DNA of 64,000 nt, taken from the NCBI RefSeq assembly GCF_001954195.1, contig NZ_MBES01000034.1, forward strand, positions 1 through 64,000, read 5' to 3'. The position numbers and the translations under genes were made by a program. The notes below the pieces were generated by a model. That model ran no database searches. It was not told the DNA's origin and saw only the letters and a list, made by a program, of their open reading frames with translations. This DNA comes from Mycobacterium sp. IS-1264. Its GTDB lineage: Bacteria; Actinomycetota; Actinomycetes; Mycobacteriales; Mycobacteriaceae. Positions 1-8,491 of this stretch are shown piece after piece. The number at the start of each line of letters is the position of its first letter. The first letter of the stretch is position 1.

Positions 1-1
1 A

Positions 2-91
2 CCCCCGCCCGCCTATTACGGCCCGCGACCATACGTCTCGATCGGCATCTGCGCGCCCATACCGTTTGTATCTATCTGCGCCGGTATCTGA
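2..91 (+). CDS. 3' end of a proline-rich protein (partial)
   Basis: The window opens inside an open frame whose last 29 codons read as a proline- and tyrosine-rich tail (PPPAYYGPRPYV, then a hydrophobic Cys-containing end SICAGI) before a TGA stop. The composition resembles the C-termini of small exported proline-rich mycobacterial proteins. The start lies outside the window, so neither signal peptide nor function can be judged. It converges with the M15 peptidase gene, leaving 11 bases between the stops. It could also be a chance open frame. Confidence 0.45.
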   Translation, partial: PPPAYYGPRPYVSIGICAPIPFVSICAGI

Positions 92-102
92 GCCGGCGTA
101 AT

Positions 103-795
103 TCATCGTGAAGGCAGCTCGAAGTGCTGGTAGTCGAGGGGACTCGACCAAAGGCCGCCCCAGCTCCAGCCCCGGTCCGTGAAGACGCGTACGGCCGGGT
201 CGCCGTTATGTAAGAGTCCCGCGTCGGTGCGGCTGCGATCCAGATACGGCGCCGCATTCCGCGGTTCGAATACGCCGCTCGCGTAGACGCACGGATTGAG
301 AAGCGGATTGACGTCGATGGCCCGGCCGTAGGCGTGTTGAGACCATTCGCTGGATCCCGGGATGCCTCGGCAGTTGAATGCCGAAGTGTTGTCGTCCTCC
401 ATGGATAGCTCGTCGTCGGCGCCCGGATAGTGGTCGACGGTGCGGATTTTCTCGATGGGAAGGCGCAGGCGGTAAAGCTGCTCGAAGATCGCGATGACCT
501 GCGGCACCAGGTCTTCGTGCACGATCAGCTCGCCGCGGTGGGTCTGGCCGTCCAAACCGACATGGTCGACGCCGACCCGCCGCAGCCGCGCCGGTTCGAC
601 CGGACAACCCGGCCGCCAGCTTGCGCCGAGTTCCGCGGCAGTCACCGGCTGGACCGTCGCATCGGCGTGTGCCGGCGGGGCCGCGCCGCACTGCAACAGC
701 AAGACACCGGCCGCCAGCGCGCTCACCGGCACGACAATCCATCGCCGGCAGGACGTCAATTGGTATGAGTCCTCACGCTTGCAAGTCTGCCGCAT
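103..795 (-). CDS. M15-family D,D-carboxypeptidase-like secreted peptidase
   Basis: Likely zinc peptidase acting on peptidoglycan stems outside the membrane. The VanY/DacB-type motif SxHxxGxAxD is present as SQHAYGRAID, and a C-terminal DYQHFE segment supplies the third zinc ligand. An N-terminal hydrophobic segment (VVPVSALAAGVLLLQCG) followed by AHA looks like a signal peptide. An ATG at 843 is in frame, but the one at 795 is preceded by GGGAGAG at good spacing, so I chose 795 (230 residues). The gene is divergent from the serine hydrolase at 844. The substrate is inferred from the family only. Confidence 0.85.
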   Translation of the reverse strand: MRQTCKREDSYQLTSCRRWIVVPVSALAAGVLLLQCGAAPPAHADATVQPVTAAELGASWRPGCPVEPARLRRVGVDHVGLDGQTHRGELIVHEDLVPQVIAIFEQLYRLRLPIEKIRTVDHYPGADDELSMEDDNTSAFNCRGIPGSSEWSQHAYGRAIDVNPLLNPCVYASGVFEPRNAAPYLDRSRTDAGLLHNGDPAVRVFTDRGWSWGGLWSSPLDYQHFELPSR

Positions 796-843
796 CGTTG
801 TTCGCTCTCCCGACTTCCAAGCCGACGACCTACGCTTGGCCAT

Positions 844-2340
844 ATGCCCGGCAAGGCATCGGTGCGAACGGCCATTGTTGCCGGAATTCTCATCTTGATA
901 CTGGCTGTGCCCTCCTCGCGCGGCTACATGGCGCGCCTAGCGGTAGGCGAGGACGCGCAGGCCACACCGCCGACGCAGGCGACGCAGCCAACGCAGGCGA
1001 CGCAGCCGCCGCAACCGACGCAGGCGACGGAGCCACCGCAAGCCGTGCCGCCGCCGGATGCGGCGCCCGCGGGGGACTTCGCAGCCGTCGCCAAGCTCAT
1101 GAACGCTGCGGTTGCCGCAAACAGACTTCCGGGTGCCGTGGTGGTGATCGGGCACGGGGGCAAGGTCGTCTTCCATCAGGCTTTTGGCTCGCGCAAACTT
1201 GCGGGCGAACCGGGGCTGGACGGATCGCCCGCACCCGCAGAGCCGATGACCGAGGACACGATCTTCGACTTGGCGTCGTTGACCAAGTGCCTCGCGACGG
1301 CCGTCGCCGTCATGCAGCTCTACGAACAAGGCAAGGTCGGGTTCGACGATCCGGTCCAGAACTATTTGCCCGAGTTCAACGCGGCCAACGACCCACAGCG
1401 TGCCAAGGTGACGCTTCGCATGTTGCTGACGAACACGTCGGGCGAACCGATAGATGTAAACCTAGGCGATCCGTGGGGACTGGACCGCCCCGACAAGGCG
1501 GAGGGCATTCGTCGTGCGCTCACCACGCCGCTCCAGTCGGGTCCCGGTGACGTGTTCCGCTACTCCGACATCAACTTCCTCCTGCTCGGCGCTCTGCTCG
1601 AAAAGGTCTCAGGCCAGGCGGAAGACGTCTACGTAGAGCAAAACGTATTCGCGCCGCTGGGCATGGAGGACACCCGCTACCTTCCGCCAGCCAGTCTCTT
1701 GCCGCGCATCGCACCGACGGCGCTCGACGAGGAAAACAGGGCCGATCCGAGCAAGAATCCCGATTACGGTCACCTGCTTCGCGGCACCGTGCACGACCCG
1801 ACGGCGCGGCGCATGGGCGGAGTGGCCGGGAACGCCGGCGTCTTCGCGACGGCGCACGACGTCGCCATCTACGCGCAGGCCCTGCTTGATCGACTTGCGG
1901 GCCGCCCGAGCAGCTTTCCGCTGCAGCAAGCGACGCTCGAGATGATGACGACGCCACAGCAGCCCGGGCATAGCGCCCGACAACTTCAAGTGGCGAACGA
2001 TGCGGCCCGCAGGGCCATCGCTCCGAGCTATCCCGCGATCAACGGACAGAACCTATTCGGCTTCGGCTGGGACATCGACACTCCCTTTTCCAGACCGCGC
2101 GGCTCGATCTTTCCCGTTGGCAGCTTTGGCAATACGGGGTTCACCGGAACCACGCTGTGGCTGGATCCGGAATCGGATACCTACGTCATCCTGCTCTCGA
2201 ACGCGATCCATGTGCGCGGTAGCCCACCGATCTCGGATCTGCGCGGCGAAGTGGCCACAGCGGCCGCCCGGGGGTTGGGGCTGTACGGAAGCGCCCCGTC
2301 GTCATCGACGCCGGCTTCGAAACCCGTTCGGCAGCACTAG
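844..2340 (+). CDS. Serine hydrolase / class C beta-lactamase-like esterase
   Basis: A 498-residue exported serine hydrolase of the beta-lactamase/EstB family. The nucleophile motif SxxK is SLTK (residues 145-148), the second motif is YSDIN, and a C-terminal GNTGFTG replaces the KTG box. The N-terminus has a hydrophobic signal/anchor (residues 8-23). A Thr/Gln/Pro-rich linker at about residues 41-75 separates the membrane from the enzyme. No clear Shine-Dalgarno precedes the ATG, and a GTG at 862 is an alternative start. The last four bases overlap the convergent glycoside hydrolase stop. The substrate (ester, peptide or beta-lactam) cannot be told from the sequence. Confidence 0.88.
   Translation: MPGKASVRTAIVAGILILILAVPSSRGYMARLAVGEDAQATPPTQATQPTQATQPPQPTQATEPPQAVPPPDAAPAGDFAAVAKLMNAAVAANRLPGAVVVIGHGGKVVFHQAFGSRKLAGEPGLDGSPAPAEPMTEDTIFDLASLTKCLATAVAVMQLYEQGKVGFDDPVQNYLPEFNAANDPQRAKVTLRMLLTNTSGEPIDVNLGDPWGLDRPDKAEGIRRALTTPLQSGPGDVFRYSDINFLLLGALLEKVSGQAEDVYVEQNVFAPLGMEDTRYLPPASLLPRIAPTALDEENRADPSKNPDYGHLLRGTVHDPTARRMGGVAGNAGVFATAHDVAIYAQALLDRLAGRPSSFPLQQATLEMMTTPQQPGHSARQLQVANDAARRAIAPSYPAINGQNLFGFGWDIDTPFSRPRGSIFPVGSFGNTGFTGTTLWLDPESDTYVILLSNAIHVRGSPPISDLRGEVATAAARGLGLYGSAPSSSTPASKPVRQH
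973..1041 (+). repeat. Short in-frame TQAT(Q/E)P tandem repeat
   Basis: Degenerate repeat of acgcaggcgacgcagcc units inside the serine hydrolase gene, coding TQATQP-TQATQPPQP-TQATEPP. It forms an unstructured linker between the membrane anchor and the catalytic domain. Such codon-level repeats are prone to length variation by slippage. Confidence 0.7.
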
Positions 2341-3491
2341 CCCTGGGCGCCGGTCAGCCCGCGAACTGCCTGAATCTCGCTGTCCCGGTACGGCCGTCCA
2401 TCGGGCAGCACCAAGTCGTGGAACCACACCTTCGGCGGTGCCGTGTACGGGTGATCCCACGAGTCCCACGGAAAGTAGGTCTGGGTCTTTCCGGCGACCA
2501 GGCCCCAGTTGAACGCGCCGACGTTGTGGCGTTTCGCCACGGGCAATATCGACTCAATGGTGCTGCCCTGGGGCCGTGCCATGTACTCGGTGCAAATGAT
2601 CGGCCGCCCCAGGGGTGCAAGCTCGTTGATTCGGGACTCGAAGCCCGCGGGCTCAGCATACGAGTGGAACGTGATCACGTCGGCGTTGTCCAGTTGCGTG
2701 GCGCTGATCGCGCTGCGCCCCGCCGGCTCGCCCCAGTCACCGCGCCACACACCGCTCGTCAGCGGTTGGCTCGGATCGACCGCACGTGCCCACAGGAACA
2801 CCTGGGGGAGCAGCTCGGCGACGCGGTCCAGCTTGTCCGGGCGCTCGACCTTGCTGTACACCTTCGCCGGATTGTCGGGCTCGTTCCACAGGTCCCAGCC
2901 CAAAACCCGGTCGTCGGTGCGGAATTGGGTCAGCACCCCGGTGACGTAGTCACGCAGGACCCGGGCGTACCCGGGATCGCCGAGGCGCTCGGCTCCCGGA
3001 CTCTGCACCCATCCGGAGTTGTGCACACCGGGCCGCGGCGCGTGTTGCGGACCAACTCGGGGCAACGGATCCCAGCACGAGTCGAAGAAGACGAATAACG
3101 GCTTAATGCGGTGGCGCGCCGCGATATTGACGAACTGCGCCAGACGCATCAGGAAGCCGCGGGCGTCCTGCGCCCAGAGCTGATCGTGGAGGAAGACCCG
3201 CACGCTGTTGAGTCCGGCCGCGCGGGCCCAGCCGAGTTCGGTGTCGATGCGCCGGGGATCGTAGGTGCCGGGTTGAAACATCTCGAGCTGGTTGATGGCG
3301 TTCGAGGTGATGAAATTCGCTCCGACAAGCCAACCTTGGGCCTGGTACCAGCGATTGGCGCGTTCGGCCGACCACCGGGTTATCTCCCCGGAAGAGCGGG
3401 GCGCTGGTTCCGCGGAAACGCGGGGTGCGTGGGCCAGTGCACTGCCTGCTGCCAACATCAGCGGAAGCTTCAACACCGTACGGCGATACAC
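2337..3491 (-). CDS. Glycoside hydrolase family 5-like secreted (1,4-beta-glycan) hydrolase
   Basis: A 384-residue protein with an exported N-terminus (hydrophobic LKLPLMLAAGSALAHA, possible cleavage after VSA). The clan GH-A signature is present. The acid/base Glu lies in WDLWNEP (E204) and a candidate nucleophile Glu in ICTEYMARP (E302), about 100 residues apart as in GH5 (beta/alpha)8 barrels. Retaining hydrolysis of a beta-linked polysaccharide is inferred; the glycan (cellulose, mannan or a self cell-wall polymer) is unknown. Its stop overlaps the convergent serine hydrolase stop by four bases. Confidence 0.82.
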   Translation of the reverse strand: MYRRTVLKLPLMLAAGSALAHAPRVSAEPAPRSSGEITRWSAERANRWYQAQGWLVGANFITSNAINQLEMFQPGTYDPRRIDTELGWARAAGLNSVRVFLHDQLWAQDARGFLMRLAQFVNIAARHRIKPLFVFFDSCWDPLPRVGPQHAPRPGVHNSGWVQSPGAERLGDPGYARVLRDYVTGVLTQFRTDDRVLGWDLWNEPDNPAKVYSKVERPDKLDRVAELLPQVFLWARAVDPSQPLTSGVWRGDWGEPAGRSAISATQLDNADVITFHSYAEPAGFESRINELAPLGRPIICTEYMARPQGSTIESILPVAKRHNVGAFNWGLVAGKTQTYFPWDSWDHPYTAPPKVWFHDLVLPDGRPYRDSEIQAVRGLTGAQG

Positions 3492-3622
3492 GAATTGACG
3501 ATAAGTGGGTCGGGGCCCCGTCCCCGGTATTTACTTAGCGCGTCGCGATACGTTTTGCTGAAAATCGTTATTTCATTGTCATCAAGCGGTGTTGAGCGGG
3601 CTTGTCCAGTCGATGACATCCT

Positions 3623-4114
3623 CTAGCGGAGCTTGCGGCCGTAGTTGTCTCTGACGCTTCCGGTGAACATCATGATCGCGTCGACGAGGGCCCAGATGCC
3701 CGAAGCGAGTAGGACCGGGAAGCCGAAAAGACAGAACAGCGTGAAGACGAATCCGAAAATGCCCAAACACAACTGAGCGATCGCGATCTGAGTCGAGTCG
3801 ATATAGAACCGGCCGACCCCGAACACCCCCAGGAACAACTGCAGGAGACCGGCCGTGGTGGCGGACTTGTCCGACAGCGGGACCCCGGTGGCGGGGTCAC
3901 GACCAAACGGCGCCTGGGGATCGACGTTCCCCGCGTAGCCGGGGTAGGGGGGCGGGTACGGCTGCGGCTGCGGATAGCCCGGTTGGTACCCCGGTGGGCC
4001 CGGATATCCGGGCGGCGGAGGGATTTGGGGATTCTGCTGCGGACCATAGCCCTGCGGCTGCCACCCCTGGGGTGGCTCGTCGGAGGGGTTTCCGGGTGGG
4101 TTCGGGCTCGCCAT
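3623..4114 (-). CDS. TM2 domain-containing membrane protein with proline-rich N-terminus
   Basis: A 163-residue protein. The first ~85 residues are Pro/Gly/Tyr/Gln rich and cytoplasmic-looking. A TM2 domain follows: two hydrophobic helices (starting TTAGLLQLFLGVFG and IAQLCLGIFGFV) joined by the characteristic GRFYID turn, with a C-terminal WALVDAIMM. An in-frame ATG 70 codons upstream exists, but that extension is Arg/Ser rich without family features, so I chose the MASPNPP start. The family's function is poorly defined. The gene is divergent from the DUF2237 gene. Confidence 0.85.
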   Translation of the reverse strand: MASPNPPGNPSDEPPQGWQPQGYGPQQNPQIPPPPGYPGPPGYQPGYPQPQPYPPPYPGYAGNVDPQAPFGRDPATGVPLSDKSATTAGLLQLFLGVFGVGRFYIDSTQIAIAQLCLGIFGFVFTLFCLFGFPVLLASGIWALVDAIMMFTGSVRDNYGRKLR

Positions 4115-4310
4115 CCCAAGAACATAGCCCACGCAGGCCGTCGTCAGCTCCGGCAAACAGCCGAAGCTGGCCACAGTGTGCTCAGCCGGGCTCAGCGGTC
4201 GGGGCGGCAACTGCCGCAAGCCTGATCGGCGCGATCCGGCGGGCAGTTTTTCGCGGCGTGGATGGCGCATTTCCCGCAAACTTCGCGCCCGGGAGCGCGA
4301 TACTGAGCAA

Positions 4311-4697
4311 GTGCCTGATCGCAATGTGCTGGGCGGGCCGCTGGAACCGTGCGGTACCGACCCACTGACTGGTTTCTATCGCGACGGTTGCTGCTCGTCC
4401 GGGCCCGAAGACCGGGGCCGGCACACTATCTGTGCCGTGATGACTGCCGAATTCCTGGAGCATCAGCGTTCCATCGGCAATGACTTGTTGACGCCGGTGC
4501 CCGAGTACCGGTTCCCCGGCCTGCTGCCCGGCGATCGCTGGTGCGTCACCGCCCTGAACTGGCTTCGGGCCCATCAAGACGGTTGCGCCGCCCCCGTGGT
4601 CTTGGCGTCGACTCACGAGCGCACACTGGAGGTCGTGCCTCTCGAGGCGCTGAAGGAACACAAAGTCGACGTTCCCGACGACCTGGCTAACTTGTAG
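4311..4697 (+). CDS. DUF2237 family protein
   Basis: A 128-residue cytoplasmic protein. It carries the DUF2237 hallmarks: NVLG, then LEPC-DPLTGFYRDGCC, GPEDRG-HTICA, PGDRWC-ALNW and a C-terminal THE-LEVVPLEALKEH block. The conserved paired cysteines suggest metal or redox chemistry, but no activity is established. The start is a GTG that places NVLGG at residue 5, as in the family, with GGGAG about 15 bases upstream. No ATG start would include the conserved N-terminus without a long unrelated extension. Confidence 0.85.
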   Translation: MPDRNVLGGPLEPCGTDPLTGFYRDGCCSSGPEDRGRHTICAVMTAEFLEHQRSIGNDLLTPVPEYRFPGLLPGDRWCVTALNWLRAHQDGCAAPVVLASTHERTLEVVPLEALKEHKVDVPDDLANL

Positions 4698-4718
4698 AGC
4701 CCGCTAGGAGGCGCTCGC

Positions 4719-5987
4719 ATGGGCTCTGCGGGCCCCGACATCGCGGATATCGACTTCGACGACCTGACGGCGCCCAGGCTCACCGATGTGCAGCGCCAGA
4801 TTCTGGAATTCACCGAGGCCAAGCGCGTCGACTTCGACATCGAGCGGATGCGGGCCGAGGCCGTCGAGCGGGCCGGCGTCAGCGACCTGGACGACACGGA
4901 CGGCTTCGGTGACCGCCTGCGCGCACACGTGGCCGCGATCGAAGCCGACGAGGGCCTGCGCGAGCTGACGCGTTCCTCACTGCGCCAACGGGGCGTTCGC
5001 CTGCTGCGCAACCGGCTGTCGTTGACCGAACTCCTCAAGCGTTATCCCGAGATCGAGACGATCCCGATCGAGAAACCGTTCATCGTCGTCGGGATGCCGC
5101 GATCGGGCACCACGCATCTGGTCAATCTAGTTGCGGCCGACCCGCGCCGACGCGCGCTGCCGTATTGGGAAAGCCAGGAGCCGATACCCGCGCGCGGCGA
5201 AGGACCCGACATTTTCGGGGTCGACCCGCGCTACGCGCGGGCCAAGTCCGAACACGACGCACTCATGGCCAGCGCCCCGGTGGTGGCCGCCATGCACGAC
5301 CGGTTTCCCGAGGCTATCGAGGAGGAGGTCGAGCTCCTCGACCTCGATCTGGCCGCCTATGTACTGGAATGGCATGCGCGCGTTCCCGATTGGCGCGACT
5401 ACTACCTGACGCTCGACCAGACGCGGCACTACGCCTACATGAAGAAAGTGTTGCAGGCGTTGACCTTCCTGCGCGGCCCGCGGACATGGATCCTCAAAAG
5501 CCCGCAGCACTGTGAGCAGCTCGGTCCGCTGATGGCAACATTTCCCGACGCGACGGTGGCGTTCACACACCGCGATCCCGTCGCGGTGATCCAATCGGCG
5601 ATCACGATGATGGCCTACTCCGATCGATTGCGCCGGAACAGCATCGACCCGGGCTGGCTACTGGACTACTGGAGCGACCGCGTGCACCGGTTGCTCAGCG
5701 CGTGCGTGCGCGACCGCGACCTGGTGCCCGCCGATCGCAGCCTCGACATCAGCTTCCACCATCTCAACGGCAACGAAATGCCGCTGCTCGACGAGCTTTA
5801 CCGCCGCGGCACCGTGGAATTGACCCCGAAGGTGCGCGAACGATTCCAGCGCTACCTGGACGCCAATCCGCGCGGAAAGCACGGCCGCATCCGCTACGAC
5901 CTGCAACGCCACTTCGGAATCTCGGCCGACGAACTCCGTGGGCGGTTCAACTTCTATTTCGATAGATTCGACGTCCGCCCCGAATGA
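4719..5987 (+). CDS. Sulfotransferase family protein
   Basis: A 422-residue cytoplasmic protein of the Stf-like sulfotransferase family (PAPS-dependent transfer of sulfate to an alcohol or lipid). The 5'-phosphosulfate loop is IVVGMPRSGTTHLVNL (PRSGTTH at residues 127-133). A later segment, FTHRDPVAVIQS, fits the 3'-phosphate-binding Arg/Ser region. It has a strong Shine-Dalgarno (TAGGAGG). It is the first gene of a tight plus-strand run with an alkylsulfatase-like MBL hydrolase, SDR, VOC and luciferase-like genes. The acceptor substrate is unknown. Confidence 0.88.
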   Translation: MGSAGPDIADIDFDDLTAPRLTDVQRQILEFTEAKRVDFDIERMRAEAVERAGVSDLDDTDGFGDRLRAHVAAIEADEGLRELTRSSLRQRGVRLLRNRLSLTELLKRYPEIETIPIEKPFIVVGMPRSGTTHLVNLVAADPRRRALPYWESQEPIPARGEGPDIFGVDPRYARAKSEHDALMASAPVVAAMHDRFPEAIEEEVELLDLDLAAYVLEWHARVPDWRDYYLTLDQTRHYAYMKKVLQALTFLRGPRTWILKSPQHCEQLGPLMATFPDATVAFTHRDPVAVIQSAITMMAYSDRLRRNSIDPGWLLDYWSDRVHRLLSACVRDRDLVPADRSLDISFHHLNGNEMPLLDELYRRGTVELTPKVRERFQRYLDANPRGKHGRIRYDLQRHFGISADELRGRFNFYFDRFDVRPE

Positions 5988-6001
5988 AGGAGCCAACAGC
6001 G

Positions 6002-7240
6002 ATGCCCGGACCGGTCTATCGCAACAGGCCCGGTGCCGAGGCCATGCGCCCGGCGTCGGCCGAACAAGCCGAGCAGCTCGCCCCGGGGCTCTGGTGCTCG
6101 CCGGGTCTGTCCAATGCGTACTTGCTGACCACGGCCGACGGCCGGGTGATCGTCAACACCGGGATGGGCTTCGAGGGGCCGGTGCACCGCGCGAACTTCG
6201 ACGCCGTGGACTCCTCGCCGGTGCGCTACATCATCTTCACCCAGGGCCATGTGGACCACGTTGGCGGCCTGGACAGCGTCCGTGACGAGGACACAACGGT
6301 TGTCGCCCAAGCCAATTGGACCGCCTGGCGGGACGACAACGAACGGCTGATCCCCTACCGCGCCAGCCGCAGCGCGTTCGCCTTCAAAGACACGCTGGCG
6401 TCCGGCATCCGGGCGATACAACGGCGCCTCGGAACCAAGCACCTGCCCGGCCAGAGTGTTCCCACCGTCGACCTCGACTTCGATGACACCCTCACCCTCG
6501 AGGTGGGCGGGCGGCGGCTGGAGCTCATCTCGGTGCCCGGCGGCGAGACCACCGACTCGCTGGTGGTGTGGTTGCCCGACGAGCGAATTTGCTTGTGCGG
6601 AAACACCTTCGGTCCGGTCTTCGGGCACATCCCCAACCTGGTCACCATGCGAGGCGACCGCTACCGCGACGCCCTGACCGCCATCGCATCGGTCGAGCGA
6701 GTGCGCGACCTGCGGCCCGAGCTGCTGGTTACCGGTCACTTCGCACCGATCGCGGGCGCCGATCTGATCGAAGCCGAGCTCACCCGGCTGCGCGACGCCA
6801 TCCGGTACGTGCACGACGCCACCGTGGCCGGGATGAACGCCGGCAAGGACGTCCAGACCCTGATGCGCGAGATCACGCTGCCCGCGGAATACGAAGTGGG
6901 ACAAGGCTATGGCAAGGTCGCCTGGGATGTCCGGGCGATCTGGGAGAACTACTCGGGCTGGTTCCATCACCGCTCGACCACCGAGCTCTACCCGGTCGGC
7001 TTCGATGCCGTGGCCGCCGACGTGGTCGAACTGGCCGGCGCCAAGGCCCTCGTGGATCACGCCCGGGAGCATCTTGCCGCGAGCCGCCCCCTGCACGCCA
7101 TCCATCTCGCCGAGCTCGTCTCGTCGAATGATCCCGCGGCCCGGGCGGTACTGCGGGAGGCACACGAACTCCTGCTCGCGGACAGCACCAATTTCTGGGA
7201 ACGAGCCTGGCTCTCCGAACAAATAGCGAGGAACTCATGA
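6002..7240 (+). CDS. MBL-fold metallo-hydrolase with alkylsulfatase-like C-terminal domain
   Basis: A 412-residue protein. An N-terminal metallo-beta-lactamase fold carries the metal motif TQGHVDHVGG (residues 80-89). The first His of the usual HxHxDH is Gln here. Later metal ligands are plausible in CGNTFGP and VTGHFAP. The C-terminal ~130 residues resemble the alkylsulfatase dimerisation domain (HLAELV-NDPAARAVLREAHELL). I chose the ATG at 6002 because AAGGAG lies about 9 bases upstream; an in-frame ATG at 5984 overlaps the sulfotransferase stop. Next to a sulfotransferase, sulfate-ester hydrolysis is an attractive but unproven role. Confidence 0.85.
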   Translation: MPGPVYRNRPGAEAMRPASAEQAEQLAPGLWCSPGLSNAYLLTTADGRVIVNTGMGFEGPVHRANFDAVDSSPVRYIIFTQGHVDHVGGLDSVRDEDTTVVAQANWTAWRDDNERLIPYRASRSAFAFKDTLASGIRAIQRRLGTKHLPGQSVPTVDLDFDDTLTLEVGGRRLELISVPGGETTDSLVVWLPDERICLCGNTFGPVFGHIPNLVTMRGDRYRDALTAIASVERVRDLRPELLVTGHFAPIAGADLIEAELTRLRDAIRYVHDATVAGMNAGKDVQTLMREITLPAEYEVGQGYGKVAWDVRAIWENYSGWFHHRSTTELYPVGFDAVAADVVELAGAKALVDHAREHLAASRPLHAIHLAELVSSNDPAARAVLREAHELLLADSTNFWERAWLSEQIARNS

Positions 7241-7986
7241 CGGCCCGTGTGGGCTTCGACTTCACCGGCACGACCGCGTTGATCACCGGCGGTACCAGCG
7301 GGATCGGCCACGCCACCGCGGTGCTGTTCCGGGATGCCGGAGCCGAGGTCACCATCACCGGCACCAAAGCGGCGGCGGCGGACTATGACGCCGACCTGGC
7401 CGGCATGGCCTACCGCCCGCTACAGATCACCGACCATGACTCCGTGGACGCGCTGGCCGGCAGCTTCAGCAGGCTCGACGTTCTGGTCAACAACGCCGGC
7501 GCGAATTTCCCAGGCGGCCTGGACGAATCGAAGCCGGAGGGTTTCGAGGCGTCGGTGAGCCTCAACCTCGTTGGGCCGTACCGGCTTACGGTGGGGCTGT
7601 ACCGTGCCTTGAGGGCATCGACGGCGGCGGGAGGCGCCAGCGTGGTCAATCTGGCATCGATGTCTGCGCTGCGGGCTGTTCCCTTGGTGCCCGGCTACGG
7701 CGCCGCGAAGGCCGGGATCGTCGATATCACCAGGAACCTCGCGGTCAAGTGGGCCACCAAGGGAATCCGGGTGAATGCCGTGGCACCGGGAACCATCGAC
7801 ACGCCGATGACCGCGCCCATGCACGCCGCGGCGGACATCGTGGATTCCGAGCTGGCTCATATCCCGTTGCGCCGCTTCGGATCCGTCACGGAGATCGCTC
7901 CCACGATCGCATTTCTGTGCACCGAGCAGAGCAGCTACACCAGCGGCGCAGTCTTCGTCGTCGACGGTGCGTCGGACTGCGTCTGA
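7237..7986 (+). CDS. SDR family NAD(P)-dependent oxidoreductase
   Basis: A 249-residue classical short-chain dehydrogenase: Rossmann TGGTSGIG near the N-terminus, NNAGAN, catalytic Ser in NLASMSAL and YxxxK in YGAAKAG, with a C-terminal VDGASD. The ATG overlaps the MBL hydrolase stop (ATGA), indicating translational coupling. It probably oxidises or reduces a hydroxyl/keto intermediate of the pathway served by this operon; the substrate is not predictable. Confidence 0.9.
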   Translation: MTARVGFDFTGTTALITGGTSGIGHATAVLFRDAGAEVTITGTKAAAADYDADLAGMAYRPLQITDHDSVDALAGSFSRLDVLVNNAGANFPGGLDESKPEGFEASVSLNLVGPYRLTVGLYRALRASTAAGGASVVNLASMSALRAVPLVPGYGAAKAGIVDITRNLAVKWATKGIRVNAVAPGTIDTPMTAPMHAAADIVDSELAHIPLRRFGSVTEIAPTIAFLCTEQSSYTSGAVFVVDGASDCV

Positions 7987-8002
7987 GATTAAGGACAAGA
8001 CC

Positions 8003-8482
8003 ATGGCACTCGCGCTTCGACCCGAGGACTTCTACCACACCGGCATCGTCGTGCCCGACCTCGAAGCCGCGATGGCCCGGCTCAGCGCGCTGGCCGGCTA
8101 CCGATGGATCACGCCGCTCACCTACACGCTGCCCTTCCGCACCGCGACCGAAACACGGGAACTCACCTCGACATTCGTCTACTCCCTGCAGAGCCCGCAC
8201 CTCGAACTCATCCAAGAGGTCCCAAATAGCCCGTGGAAGGCGGCGCCCGGCAACTCCGCTCATCACCTCGGCTACTTCACCGACGACCTCGCCGGCAGCG
8301 CCGAGATGCTGGAGGCCAACGGCTTCACCTTCGAAGCCACCGCCGACGTCTCAGCCCCGGGCCTGGCGCTGTTCGCGTACTACGTCGACGCCTTCGGTAC
8401 CCGCATCGAAATCGTCGACCGCGCACTCTTTCCCGACTTCGCCGCGTTTCTGCAGTCGGCCGCGGCGCCGGTCCAGGGCTGA
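8003..8482 (+). CDS. VOC (glyoxalase/dioxygenase superfamily) protein
   Basis: A 159-residue VOC-fold protein: DFYHTGIVVPDLEAAMARL at the start gives the first metal His, LELIQEV the second strand, NSAHHLGYFTDDL begins the second half, and RIEIVDRA carries a likely Glu ligand. The start follows AAGGAC at good spacing. It lies 16 bases after the SDR gene in the same operon. Members isomerise, cleave or bind small metabolites; the exact reaction is not inferable. Confidence 0.85.
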   Translation: MALALRPEDFYHTGIVVPDLEAAMARLSALAGYRWITPLTYTLPFRTATETRELTSTFVYSLQSPHLELIQEVPNSPWKAAPGNSAHHLGYFTDDLAGSAEMLEANGFTFEATADVSAPGLALFAYYVDAFGTRIEIVDRALFPDFAAFLQSAAAPVQG

Positions 8483-8491
8483 GGGTCGAAC

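Noticed and set aside
3511-3520. CGGGGCCCCG palindrome before the GH5-like gene
   Set aside because: Only 10 bp of pure G/C with no loop or flanking conservation. Expected by chance in high-GC DNA.
4204-4217. GCGGCA-AC-TGCCGC inverted repeat between the TM2 and DUF2237 genes
   Set aside because: A two-base loop cannot form a hairpin and no second copy exists in the window. Too weak for an operator call.
5954-7222. 422-codon minus-strand open frame opposite the MBL hydrolase
   Set aside because: No recognisable motif, and it is fully antisense to a gene with clear motifs and a Shine-Dalgarno.
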